Notes: generated from the letters alone by a model not told the origin. Positions 7,756 to 15,195 are shown, numbered from the stretch's first letter. The stretch is 29,207 nucleotides of DNA from an uncultured Campylobacter sp. (GCF_905371695.1 NZ_CAJPMA010000011.1:1-29207); one strand, 5' to 3'. Numbers and translations: made by a program.

Positions 7756-9333
7756 TTAAACCCTTTTATAACCGAACCAAAGCCCGATTTTGCCGCTTTT
7801 TTCTATCTTGTCCATTAGCGCGTCGAAAATTCCGTGCGTACCTAAAATCGCGGTTATCATGGATGCGATTATACCGATACTCATCGTCACGGCAAAACCT
7901 TTAACCGGGCCCGTACCGTAGGCGTAAAGCACCGCAACGGTAATAATCGTGGTTAAATTAGAGTCCACGATCGCGCTCATAGCATTTTCGTAGCCTTTTT
8001 GCACGCTGGTTCTAAGGCTGGCTCCGGCACGTAAAAGCTCGCGAATTCGCTCATTAATGATTACGTTAGCATCGACGGCCATGCCGATGGTTAGCACGAT
8101 GCCCGCCATTCCGGGTAGCGTAAGCGTTGCGCCGAAAAGCGCCATCACGGCGATTAGAATAAAAATATTCGCGGTTAGCGCGATATTTGCTATCACGCCC
8201 GAAAGTCCGTAGTAAAACACCATAAATAGCACCACCAAAGCCGATCCCGACGCGAGGGCGAGCATGCTTTGATTGATGCTGTCTTGCCCGAGGCTAGGAC
8301 CGATACTGCGTTTTTCTAAAATTTTAACCGGCGCGAGCAGCGCTCCCGAACGTAACGCGATCGCTACGTCGTGCGCTTCGTCGATCGTAAACCCGCCGCT
8401 TATCTGACCGCTGCCTCCGCCGATCCTCTCGTTAATGACGGGCGCGGAATAGACTTTGCCGTCAAGCACGATAGCTAGGCGCTTACCGACGTTTGATCCG
8501 GTAAAGTCGCCGAAAATTCTAGCACCCTCGGAATTTAGCGAGAAATTTATAATAGGCTGATTTTGCTGAGAAAACGCGACTTTGGCGTCCGTAAGCATAG
8601 CCCCGTCAAGCACGGGAACGTTTTTTATTACGTACTTTACGCGCTCGTCTTTGGCGTCCGGATAAATCACGTCGCCGTAGCTTTCAGCCGTCGCCGCATC
8701 CATAATTTGCGCTTGATCTTGTCTCTTTTCGTCAAGCGCCATAAGCTGCAAATGCGCCGCGCGGGCGATTAAATCGCGCGCTCGTTGCTCGTCCTCGGCG
8801 GTTTTAATACCCGGAAGCTCGACTAAAATTTTATCCTCGCCCTGCTTTGCGACGGTAGGCTCCGCAAGACCAAACTGGTCAAGACGGTTACGAATAGTCT
8901 CGACCGCCTGCGAAATGGCGTATTGAATAGTCGCCGCCCTCTCCTCGTCCGTTAGCGTAATAACGTATTTTAGATTGTCTTTTTGGATATTTAGCCCAGC
9001 TATTTCTTTAAGAGCGTTATCTACTTTCGGAGCTTCGTCGGGATCTAGCACGTTAAATTCCACGCTATCTTGCCTAATCTTAAATTTATCGATTAATACG
9101 TCCTCTTTTTTGGCGTAATAATTTATACTGCCCGCGATAGATTTAATCTTAGAATGTACAGCCTCTTCGGTCTCTACGCCCAGCAACATGTGAAGCCCGC
9201 CTTGCAAATCGAGCCCTAGCGAAATTTTAGCGCCGTTAAGTTTGTCGGTAAAAGACGGAAGCGAAAAAACTATGCCGAAAATAAGCGTAACTAAAAGAAT
9301 AATGAGCTTAAACGTTACTTTTGCGCTACGCAT
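7756..9333 (-). CDS. secD: Protein translocase subunit SecD
   Basis: SecD is the larger partner of SecF. The 525-residue protein has TM1, the signature 'SLGLDLQGGLHMLLGV' (about residues 37-52), a large periplasmic P1 domain with 'IRNRLDQFGLAEPTV' and 'LVELPGI', and six C-terminal TM helices with 'GMAVDANVIINERIRE' and 'DSNLTTIITV', which carry the conserved Asp of the proton pathway. ATG lies one base after the yajC stop. Gene order yajC-secD-secF is the standard bacterial one. Nothing unusual was seen in the sequence. Confidence 0.97.
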   Translation of the reverse strand: MRSAKVTFKLIILLVTLIFGIVFSLPSFTDKLNGAKISLGLDLQGGLHMLLGVETEEAVHSKIKSIAGSINYYAKKEDVLIDKFKIRQDSVEFNVLDPDEAPKVDNALKEIAGLNIQKDNLKYVITLTDEERAATIQYAISQAVETIRNRLDQFGLAEPTVAKQGEDKILVELPGIKTAEDEQRARDLIARAAHLQLMALDEKRQDQAQIMDAATAESYGDVIYPDAKDERVKYVIKNVPVLDGAMLTDAKVAFSQQNQPIINFSLNSEGARIFGDFTGSNVGKRLAIVLDGKVYSAPVINERIGGGSGQISGGFTIDEAHDVAIALRSGALLAPVKILEKRSIGPSLGQDSINQSMLALASGSALVVLFMVFYYGLSGVIANIALTANIFILIAVMALFGATLTLPGMAGIVLTIGMAVDANVIINERIRELLRAGASLRTSVQKGYENAMSAIVDSNLTTIITVAVLYAYGTGPVKGFAVTMSIGIIASMITAILGTHGIFDALMDKIEKSGKIGLWFGYKRV

Positions 9334-9334
9334 C

Positions 9335-9604
9335 TTACGCTTCGATCTTTTTAGCGACGAATTCGCGAGATACCCGCACGATTACGTCGTCGTTAAGTTT
9401 AACTTTGATAAAATCGTCCTCGGCTTTTATCACTTCGCAGACTAATCCGCCGTTGGTTATTATTTTATCGCCCTTTTCTAGCGCGCTAAGCATTGCCGCA
9501 TGGGCTTTTTGCTGTTTTTGCTGCGGTCTGATAACTAAAAAATAAAATATCGCGAAAAGCACGATAAGAGGTAGCAATGAGGCAAAAAAATCTCCGTTTT
9601 GCAT
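9335..9604 (-). CDS. yajC: Sec translocon accessory protein YajC
   Basis: An 89-residue single-span inner-membrane protein that associates with SecDF. The family hallmark is present: a TM helix (about residues 9-26) followed at once by 'VIRPQQKQQK', then 'ALEKGDKIITNGGLVCEV', typical of the YajC cytoplasmic domain. ATG at 9604-9602 has AAGGA five bases upstream. It is the first gene of the long leftward run. Its 5' end overlaps the divergent lnt reading frame by 28 nt, so the promoter of this operon must lie inside lnt. Confidence 0.95.
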   Translation of the reverse strand: MQNGDFFASLLPLIVLFAIFYFLVIRPQQKQQKAHAAMLSALEKGDKIITNGGLVCEVIKAEDDFIKVKLNDDVIVRVSREFVAKKIEA

Positions 9605-10866
9605 GGGTTTCCTTATGGTTAAATTTTTTGAGGGCTCATTTTAGCACTAAAATTATAATAAAAGCCTTTGTCGGCGCGATTTTAATTTCTAATTTTATCT
9701 ATTTATCGGTTTTCGAGCTTAAAATTTTAGATTTTATCTCGCCGTTTTTATTTTTAGCAGGCATTTGCGTCGTTATCAATTTACCTCGCTCCGGCTACTT
9801 CGCAGCGGGATTTTTCGTCGGAATTTTATGGTTTTATTGGATTAGTTTTAGCTTCGTTTATTACGGGCTTTCGTGGCTTATCCCGCTCGTGATTTTAGGC
9901 ATCGGAGCGATCTACGGCGCTTTGTTTTTAACCGCCGCGTTTCCGAGCTTTGTCTGTCTTCGCGCGATCGTGCTGTTTTTAATTAGTTACGTCCATCCGT
10001 TCGGCTTTAACTGGTTAAATTTCGAGGCGGCGCTAACTTTGGGGGCGTTTGATCCGAGCGCGCGCGGGCTGATTTTCATATTTTTAGCCGCAATCTGCCT
10101 CGTTTGTCTGCCTAAATTTTACAAATTAGCAAGCATTCTTTGTCTAGTTTTCGCGCTTCAAATTTCAAGCAAAGAGCCGCGTTTTTTACCTTTTGAGGTA
10201 GAGCTTACCCAAACTAACGTCGCTCAAAAAATGCGCTGGGATAAGCAGATGAAAGACGAGTTTATAAACCGAAATTTAGCGATGATAGACGATGCGATAA
10301 ACTCGGGCAAACGCCTAATAATCTTTCCTGAAAGCGCGTTTCCTACCTTCATGACGCACGAGCGCGAGCTGCAAAACGAGCTAAAAGAAAAATCGCGCCG
10401 CATCGCCGTCGTCGCGGGCGCGTTAGCTTACGAAAACGGACAAAACTATAATTCGGCGTTTTTATTCGACGGCGGGCGAATGCAGAGGTTCGATAAATTT
10501 ATCTTAGTACCCTTCGGCGAGGAAATTCCGCTACCCGGTTTTATTAAAGACTTCGCAAATCGCGTATTTTTCGGGGGCGCTAGCGATTTTATCGGCGCAA
10601 AAAGCGTAAGCGATTACGAAATAGACGGCGTTAAAATTAGAAGCGCCGTCTGCTACGAAGCTACGACGGACCCGCTATTTGCGGGAGATTTTAGCGTAAT
10701 GATCGCAATCACCAATAACGGCTGGTTCACGCCTAGCACGGAGCCCGCGTTGCAGAGGATTTTGCTAAAATACTACGCGACTAAATACGGCAAAACGATC
10801 TACCACGCCGTAAACGGCTCGCGATCGGAAATTATTATGCCAAAGCGCGCGTTAATAAATTTTTAA
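9577..10866 (+). CDS. lnt: Apolipoprotein N-acyltransferase
   Basis: Lnt adds the third acyl chain to the N-terminal Cys of lipoproteins in the inner membrane. The 429-residue protein has about six N-terminal TM helices followed by a nitrilase-fold periplasmic domain. The expected Glu-Lys-Cys triad is visible as E252 ('FPESAFP'), K307 ('RFDKFILVPFGE') and C359 ('SAVCYEATTD'). It ends soon after the nitrilase domain without a final TM helix; short Lnt proteins of this kind (about 425 residues) are also known from Helicobacter, so this is not taken as truncation. The start at 9577 has GAGG five bases upstream but overlaps divergent yajC by 28 nt. A later TTG (9628) is possible but has no ribosome site. 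Confidence 0.93.
   Translation: MRQKNLRFAWVSLWLNFLRAHFSTKIIIKAFVGAILISNFIYLSVFELKILDFISPFLFLAGICVVINLPRSGYFAAGFFVGILWFYWISFSFVYYGLSWLIPLVILGIGAIYGALFLTAAFPSFVCLRAIVLFLISYVHPFGFNWLNFEAALTLGAFDPSARGLIFIFLAAICLVCLPKFYKLASILCLVFALQISSKEPRFLPFEVELTQTNVAQKMRWDKQMKDEFINRNLAMIDDAINSGKRLIIFPESAFPTFMTHERELQNELKEKSRRIAVVAGALAYENGQNYNSAFLFDGGRMQRFDKFILVPFGEEIPLPGFIKDFANRVFFGGASDFIGAKSVSDYEIDGVKIRSAVCYEATTDPLFAGDFSVMIAITNNGWFTPSTEPALQRILLKYYATKYGKTIYHAVNGSRSEIIMPKRALINF
9638..9657 (-). promoter_or_regulatory. Probable sigma-70 promoter(s) for the yajC operon
   Basis: Read on the minus strand there are two -10 candidates. TATAAT lies at 9657-9652, and an extended -10 TG-C-TAAAAT lies at 9646-9638. The second resembles the alaS element TG-T-TAAAAT in this window and would leave a leader of about 30 nt before the yajC ATG. 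No convincing -35 was seen, as is usual in Campylobacter. Both lie inside the coding region of lnt. Confidence 0.5.
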
Positions 10867-10875
10867 GGAATAGGG

Positions 10876-11502
10876 ATGAGGAATTTTATATTTACGGCGG
10901 GAATTTTACTCTGCGCGCTCGTTTTTACGGGCTGTACGGGCAAGACGCTACCCGCAAGCATGCAAGCTAGCGAGAAAATTTTAGCCGTAAGCGAAGAAAA
11001 CGGTAAAATTTATCTAATCGGCGAAATTTACGACTATGAATTCGGCGCGAATTTCGCCGCAAGCGAGGCGAAAATTTTAACGCTTGCGAAGAATACGAGC
11101 GCGGTCTCGCACGCCGGAGCGCTAATTACGATCAATAAATACGAAGACGGCGAAAAGGCGTATTTCGAGCGAGAAATCGTACTAAAAAAGAGCAAGCTGT
11201 CAAAAAGCGCGCAAGCGGCGCTATCAAACGACGCGGATCAAAAAGCGCCCGCTAGCAGCGATGATTTTTGGTTTTATTACAAAAGCGAGGGGCGGTATCT
11301 TAAACGCTTGCCGCAACGAGACGAAATTTTACACAAGCACGCATTTGCCGAGCCTCGCGAATATCCGGCTAAAATAATTTATGATAGCGGCGAAATGAGC
11401 GAGCGCGATAAAAAGACCAGAACCGACGTGGAAGGACTAATAATCCTGCCGCTAATGATGCCCGCGCTAATAATTCATAATTTAATTACGGGCGGGCAAT
11501 AG
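10876..11502 (+). CDS. Uncharacterised lipoprotein
   Basis: A 208-residue protein with a lipoprotein signal peptide: 'MRNFIFTAG', a hydrophobic core, and lipobox 'LVFTGC' with Cys20. The residue after Cys is Thr, so there is no Asp retention signal and outer-membrane sorting is possible. The mature part is Lys/Glu/Ala-rich and soluble; a C-terminal hydrophobic stretch near 'LIILPLMMPALIIHNLI' could be a membrane-contacting helix. I do not recognise a family. It starts 9 nt after lnt with AAGGA upstream, so the two are probably co-transcribed, and it would itself be an Lnt substrate. Its TAG stop abuts the stop of the convergent DUF3861 gene with no bases between. Confidence 0.85.
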   Translation: MRNFIFTAGILLCALVFTGCTGKTLPASMQASEKILAVSEENGKIYLIGEIYDYEFGANFAASEAKILTLAKNTSAVSHAGALITINKYEDGEKAYFEREIVLKKSKLSKSAQAALSNDADQKAPASSDDFWFYYKSEGRYLKRLPQRDEILHKHAFAEPREYPAKIIYDSGEMSERDKKTRTDVEGLIILPLMMPALIIHNLITGGQ

Positions 11503-11793
11503 TTACTCGCCCTCCTTGCCAAGCACGATCTTTCTAATTTGCGCAAAATGCGGCTTTACTTCCTTGAAAAACGGCTCGTCCGCGTTCGCCATTAGCGTCT
11601 CGCCGAATAATTTTAACCCGACGAACGCGCTAGTCGCAGTCTCGTCGCTAAGGCGAAATTTAACCTTCATCTTCTCTACCGTCTCAAAAATATCACCCAT
11701 CGTTTCTATGTCGAATTTTAGCCGCTTACCGACGTCGCGACCGTCTTTATCCTGCGTATGGACGACTGAAATTTCATATTTATTGGTTTTCAT
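11503..11793 (-). CDS. DUF3861-family protein
   Basis: A 96-residue soluble protein. The pattern 'KYEISVVHTQDKDGRD' at the start, a middle 'FDIETMGDIFETVEKMKVKF', and 'AFVGLKLFGETLMAN...PFF' toward the end match what I know as the DUF3861 family of small proteins of unknown function. It is a single gene with its own promoter (TATCAT at 11825-11820) and a strong ribosome site AGGAGGG before ATG at 11793. It is convergent with, and directly abuts, the preceding lipoprotein gene. Many members I recall come from Gamma- and Betaproteobacteria, so acquisition by transfer is possible but not shown by its composition. Confidence 0.8.
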   Translation of the reverse strand: MKTNKYEISVVHTQDKDGRDVGKRLKFDIETMGDIFETVEKMKVKFRLSDETATSAFVGLKLFGETLMANADEPFFKEVKPHFAQIRKIVLGKEGE

Positions 11794-11819
11794 TTTCCCT
11801 CCTAAAATTTAGTAATGAA

Positions 11820-11825
11820 ATGATA
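11820..11825 (-). promoter_or_regulatory. -10 box for the DUF3861 gene
   Basis: TATCAT on the minus strand, preceded by TTTAGGC and followed after about 26 nt by the gene's ATG. AGGAGGG lies close upstream of the ATG. No clear -35 was seen. Confidence 0.45.
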
Positions 11826-11881
11826 GCCTAAATCAAATAATAAACGCAAATTTTAAAAATTGGCGGCGACTAAACGGGCGG

Positions 11882-12043
11882 CTAAAATTTAGGCGTTTTT
11901 GCGCTTGCGAAATAGCAACCGAATTTCAAATACTGCGCAAAATATACATGCCGCCGCAAAACGTCGATAACCATTTGTATTAAACTAACGTTTGAAACTA
12001 CGATAACCGATGCCGGTAACCCCGATATTGCGAAGTCGCTCAT
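11882..12043 (-). CDS. Possible small ORF of 53 codons
   Basis: ATG at 12043-12041, stop TAG at 11884-11882. The predicted peptide begins 'MSDFAISGLPASVIVVSN', continues with a hydrophobic 'VSLIQMVIDVL' and a basic 'RRH', and ends 'SAKTPKF'. There is no recognisable ribosome site before the ATG and I do not know the family. The opposite strand is also open here for a similar length, so this may be chance or the remains of a longer gene. Confidence 0.2.
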   Translation of the reverse strand: MSDFAISGLPASVIVVSNVSLIQMVIDVLRRHVYFAQYLKFGCYFASAKTPKF

Positions 12044-12093
12044 AAAAATACTAAAAAGCGAAACGAAAAATCCGTTTACCGACCGTTTTTGCC

Positions 12094-12185
12094 TTACTCA
12101 TTAAACAGACCATGCCTTTTATTATCGCGTAAAAAGCAAACCGCTGCGTACCGATTTGCAAATTTAGCGCGCTTTTAATGAGTAA
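12094..12185. repeat. 12-bp perfect inverted repeat with 68-nt interior
   Basis: TTACTCATTAAA at 12094-12105 is repeated in inverted orientation at 12174-12185 (TTTAATGAGTAA). The interior contains a 20-codon minus-strand mini-ORF preceded by GATAATAAAAGG, which could be chance. The arms could be the ends of a small mobile remnant, or a long-range stem in a transcript; nothing decides between these. Confidence 0.4.
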
Positions 12186-12188
12186 ATT

Positions 12189-12344
12189 TTAATATCCCTT
12201 GCGTGCGGCGTCCGCGTCGGTTTCGCCTTCGGTTTTGGCATGAACGTGTAAGCGAGCATAAATTCGTTCAAGACGAGCATAAATTATTCGTTTTTCAGCA
12301 TCGTTTCGCCGTTTTTGCCCGCGAGGGAGTTTGTTTATCTGTTT
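12189..12344 (-). pseudogene. Possible 3' remnant of a decayed gene
   Basis: Reading minus, the frame is open from a TAA at 12347-12345 to the TAA at 12191-12189 and has no ATG, GTG or TTG start. The conceptual peptide is charged and helix-like (it contains 'DAEKRIIYARLERIYARLH' and ends 'DADAARKGY'). The pair 'IYARL' reflects a direct repeat CGAGCATAAATT at the DNA level. The preceding stretch is open in a different frame, which would fit a frameshifted gene. No family is recognised, so this is only a suspicion. Confidence 0.2.
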
Positions 12345-12411
12345 TTACGCAAGGAGCGGCGAAAGCGGACAAAATCTTACGAAATGCCTTAAAAATTTTA
12401 AGAGTAAATTT

Positions 12412-12437
12412 AAGCCCGCGTTAAATTTAGCGGGCTT
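12412..12437 (-). terminator. Stem-loop terminator behind metK
   Basis: AAGCCCGC (12412-12419) pairs perfectly with GCGGGCTT (12430-12437) around a 10-nt AT-rich loop. On the minus strand it lies 6 nt after the metK stop and is followed by AAATTTACTCTTAAAATTTTT, moderately T-rich. A factor-independent terminator is likely. Confidence 0.7.
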
Positions 12438-12443
12438 AGGAAA

Positions 12444-13646
12444 TTATTTAATCAAAGCCTTGAAGGTATCTACCGCATCAAGCTTTTCCCATGGATATTT
12501 GGCACTTCCCACCTGTCCTTTGGCAGCGACTTTGGCGTACAAAAAGCTCTCTTTGCCGGGCTTATCTAGACCGAATTTTTGAGTGATCCATTTCGGAGTT
12601 AGCGGGAATTTTTGCATAACGAAATCGGATAAAATATCGTCGTTTAGCCCCGATACCTGCGTACCCATCGTATCGACGCTAACTGAGGTAGGCTTTGCCA
12701 CGCCGATAGCGTAGCTTAGCTGAACGATGCATTTTTTAGCAAGCCCCGCCGCAACGATGTTTTTAGCTATATAGCGCGCCGCGTAAAGCCCGCTACGATC
12801 GACTTTCGTGTAGTCTTTGCTACTTTGAGCGCCGCCGCCTATCGGAGCGTATCCGCCGAAGCTATCGACGATTAATTTGCGTCCCGTTAGTCCGCTGTCG
12901 TGAAGCGAGCTATGATTTACGTAACGACCGGTCGGATTTATATAAATAATCGTTTTTTCTTTATTGTATAGCTTTTCGGGTAGTCCCGTCTCGTCGATTA
13001 ACTCCTGCACCAGCGCGCGCAGCTCTTCTATTTTCATACTCTCTACGCAAGGGGCTGACACTACGATCGTGTGAATGCTTTGCGGTTTGCAATTTTCAAA
13101 GTTGTCTTTCGTACCGTAGTCGATAGTTACTTGAGTTTTGATATCGACGCCTAGTTTATCGGGGTTTGCTTTGGCGAATTTATAGACCTTATTGCAAAGC
13201 ATTCTGGCATAGGTTATGGCCGCGGGCATAAATTCCTTCGCCTCGCAGCTTGCAAAACCGAACATTATACCTTGGTCTCCGGCGCCTATCTCGCCGCTAG
13301 TTTGATCTACGCCTTGATTAATATCGGGGCTTTGTTGGTTTAGATATACTTTAACCTCTATATCGTCCGGATGAAGGCACTGTTCTTTGCTAAAATGAGG
13401 ATTGCCGTTATATCCGATGTGAGCAAGCGCGTCTTTTACGATTTTTACGTAATCTCCGTAGCTTAGACTTACTTTTGAATTAATCTCGCCGCCTATTACG
13501 ATATTTTTACCCGCGACGAAAACTTCGCTCGCGACGCGACCGCTCGGATCTTGCGAGAGAATTTTATCTACGATGCTATCGGCGATTATATCGGCGCACT
13601 TGTCGGGATGGCCGGGGCTTACGACCTCGGAAGTAAATAGATACAT
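12444..13646 (-). CDS. metK: S-adenosylmethionine synthetase
   Basis: MetK makes S-adenosylmethionine from methionine and ATP. The 400-residue protein shows 'GHPDKCADIIAD' (GHPDK at residues 12-16), 'GAGDQGIMFGFA' (the ATP-binding GAGDQG motif), and the P-loop-like segment 'GGGAQSSKDYTKVDRSG', a variant of GGGAFSGKD...KVDRS that I associate with Campylobacterota. The length is slightly above the 384 of E. coli. It is transcribed alone, with its own promoter upstream and a stem-loop terminator 6 nt after the stop. AAGGA lies six bases before ATG. Confidence 0.97.
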   Translation of the reverse strand: MYLFTSEVVSPGHPDKCADIIADSIVDKILSQDPSGRVASEVFVAGKNIVIGGEINSKVSLSYGDYVKIVKDALAHIGYNGNPHFSKEQCLHPDDIEVKVYLNQQSPDINQGVDQTSGEIGAGDQGIMFGFASCEAKEFMPAAITYARMLCNKVYKFAKANPDKLGVDIKTQVTIDYGTKDNFENCKPQSIHTIVVSAPCVESMKIEELRALVQELIDETGLPEKLYNKEKTIIYINPTGRYVNHSSLHDSGLTGRKLIVDSFGGYAPIGGGAQSSKDYTKVDRSGLYAARYIAKNIVAAGLAKKCIVQLSYAIGVAKPTSVSVDTMGTQVSGLNDDILSDFVMQKFPLTPKWITQKFGLDKPGKESFLYAKVAAKGQVGSAKYPWEKLDAVDTFKALIK

Positions 13647-13679
13647 ATTTTTTCCTTAAATTTTCAGTAAAACGGCAAA

Positions 13680-13685
13680 ATTGTA
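13680..13685 (-). promoter_or_regulatory. -10 box for metK
   Basis: TACAAT on the minus strand, preceded by GC and followed by TTTGCCG. It would start a leader of about 27 nt that includes the AAGGA ribosome site. No SAM riboswitch structure fits in so short a leader. Confidence 0.5.
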
Positions 13686-13750
13686 GCAGGGCGTAATTAA
13701 AATTTAGGTTAAAATCTATCTCCTGCCTTAAAATTTCAGCAACCGTTTGT

Positions 13751-13756
13751 TATACT
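13751..13756 (+). promoter_or_regulatory. -10 box for sstT
   Basis: TATACT preceded by CGTTTGT, 29 nt before the sstT ATG. The ribosome site is probably AAGGCGGAGA just before ATG. The metK/sstT divergent space is 139 nt. Confidence 0.5.
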
Positions 13757-13785
13757 AGCGTTTAAAATTTTAAAAAAGGCGGAGA

Positions 13786-15195
13786 ATGAGTGCATTTTCA
13801 AAACTAGCAAAGAGATACGCGGACGGAAATTTAATCGTTCAAATTTTAATCGGTATCCTACTCGGAGCAATTATCGGCTTTTGGGGCAATAGCCAATTAA
13901 GCTCGTATCACAAAGGATTAGAAGCTTTTAGCCCGAACAAGGAGCAATTTAAGCAGATTGAAAGTGAGAGGGATTTTAATAAAGTAGCGCAGGCCGTAAG
14001 CGAGTTAAAAAATTTAAATTCCCCAAAAAGCGCGCCTAGTTTAGACGAGCTAAAACAAACCTTCGATAAAGCGCAGACGGCAAACGGTGTAGCAAACGCA
14101 ATCGCGGTTCTTGGAGATTTGTTCGTGGGCGCGTTAAAAGCGGTAGCGCCGGTATTGGTTTTCGTTTTAGTGGCGACGTCGATCATTTTAAAAGATTTCG
14201 GCGGCGGCAAAGGCATGGGGCGCGTAATATGGCTTTATCTAATAGGAACGATAGCGGCCTCGGCGGCTGCCGTTTGCGCTAGCTTTTTGTTCCCTGTCGA
14301 ACTTGCGCTAAAAGGCGTAGAAAGCGCCTCTATGAGCGCGCCGCAAAACGTGCTTGAAGTCCTAAAAGATCTAATATTTAAGATCGTACAAAACCCGCTA
14401 GTAGCGATTTCAAACGGCAATTACATCGGCATCATCGCGTGGGCGGTAGGCGGAGGTATCGCCATGAGAGCATGCAGCAAAGAGACCAAGCTAGTCTTTA
14501 AAGACGTAAGCGACGGGGTAACTAATATCGTAAAATTCGTTATTCGCCTAGCGCCGTTCGGCATTTTCGGGTTAGTAGCTTATAGCATCCATACGACGGG
14601 ATTTGCGGCGTTAGGGACTTATTTAAAGCTTATTTTAGTACTCGTAGGAACGATGCTAATCGTAGCCTTTATCATAAATCCGTTAATCGCTTTCGCGTTT
14701 ACTCGCAAAAATCCTTATCCGCTAATTATCACTTGTATTAAAGAAAGCGCGGTAACGGCGTTTTTCACGCGAAGCTCGGCGGCGAATATCCCCGTAAATA
14801 TGGCGCTTTGCAAAAAACTAGGCCTTAAAGAAGAACTTTACAGCGTCTCTATCCCGCTAGGAGCCACTATAAATATGGCGGGCGCGGCGGTTACTATTAG
14901 CGTGCTATCGCTTGCGGCGGTTAACTCAATCCCCGCCATCAACGTGACCTTCGGCGACGCGCTGCTACTTTGCTTTATTTCAGCGATCGGGGCGTGCGGG
15001 GCTTCCGGCGTCGCGGGAGGCTCGCTACTGCTTATACCGCTAGCGTGCGCGCTGTTTGGCATCGGAAACGACCTTGCGATGCAAGTCGTAGGCGTCGGAT
15101 TTATCATAGGCGTAATACAAGATAGCGTAGAGACGGCGCTAAATAGCTCGTCTGACGTAGTATTTACGGCCGTAGCGTCTGAAACCGTAAAATAA
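13786..15195 (+). CDS. sstT: Sodium:serine/threonine symporter SstT with extended TM1-TM2 loop
   Basis: SstT imports serine and threonine with sodium (DAACS/SLC1 family, inner membrane). Signatures are very clear: 'LFVGALKAVAPVLVF', 'GNYIGIIAWAVG', 'FFTRSSAANIPVNMALC', 'VSIPLGATINMAGAAVT', 'CGASGVAGGSLLLIPLAC' and 'VGFIIGVIQDSVETALNSS'. The length is 469 against about 410 for E. coli SstT. The excess is one polar, helix-rich segment at about residues 34-108, between TM1 ('QILIGILLGAIIGFW') and TM2, where E. coli has only a dozen or so residues. TM1 and everything after the insertion is canonical and in frame, so this looks like a true insertion and not a frameshift. By topology the loop should be periplasmic. 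Confidence 0.95.
   Translation: MSAFSKLAKRYADGNLIVQILIGILLGAIIGFWGNSQLSSYHKGLEAFSPNKEQFKQIESERDFNKVAQAVSELKNLNSPKSAPSLDELKQTFDKAQTANGVANAIAVLGDLFVGALKAVAPVLVFVLVATSIILKDFGGGKGMGRVIWLYLIGTIAASAAAVCASFLFPVELALKGVESASMSAPQNVLEVLKDLIFKIVQNPLVAISNGNYIGIIAWAVGGGIAMRACSKETKLVFKDVSDGVTNIVKFVIRLAPFGIFGLVAYSIHTTGFAALGTYLKLILVLVGTMLIVAFIINPLIAFAFTRKNPYPLIITCIKESAVTAFFTRSSAANIPVNMALCKKLGLKEELYSVSIPLGATINMAGAAVTISVLSLAAVNSIPAINVTFGDALLLCFISAIGACGASGVAGGSLLLIPLACALFGIGNDLAMQVVGVGFIIGVIQDSVETALNSSSDVVFTAVASETVK

Larger units (their letters stand above)
11826..12411. other. Gene-poor stretch between the DUF3861 gene and metK
   Basis: About 590 nt without a convincing intact gene, in a window where most gaps are under 20 nt. 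It holds a short minus-strand ORF (11882-12043), a 12-bp inverted repeat (12094-12185), a start-less open stretch that looks like a gene tail (12189-12344), and stop codons in all frames elsewhere. No RNA gene could be recognised. It may be decayed coding DNA or hold an unannotated small RNA. Confidence 0.5.

Noticed and set aside
10790..10866. Frameshift or truncation at the end of lnt
   Set aside because: The nitrilase domain is complete and short Lnt proteins without a last membrane helix are normal in Helicobacter relatives.
12106..12173. Minus-strand 20-codon mini-ORF with GATAATAAAAGG ahead, inside the inverted repeat
   Set aside because: Too short and without any recognisable product; could easily be chance. 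Mentioned only within the repeat entry.
12203..12424. Plus-strand open frame of 73 codons beginning MRRPRRFRLRF
   Set aside because: Arg/Phe-rich composition, no ribosome site, and it runs into the metK terminator. The minus strand of the same stretch reads more like real protein.
13647..13680. SAM riboswitch upstream of metK
   Set aside because: The predicted leader is about 27 nt, too short for any known SAM riboswitch, and SAM riboswitches are not expected in this group.
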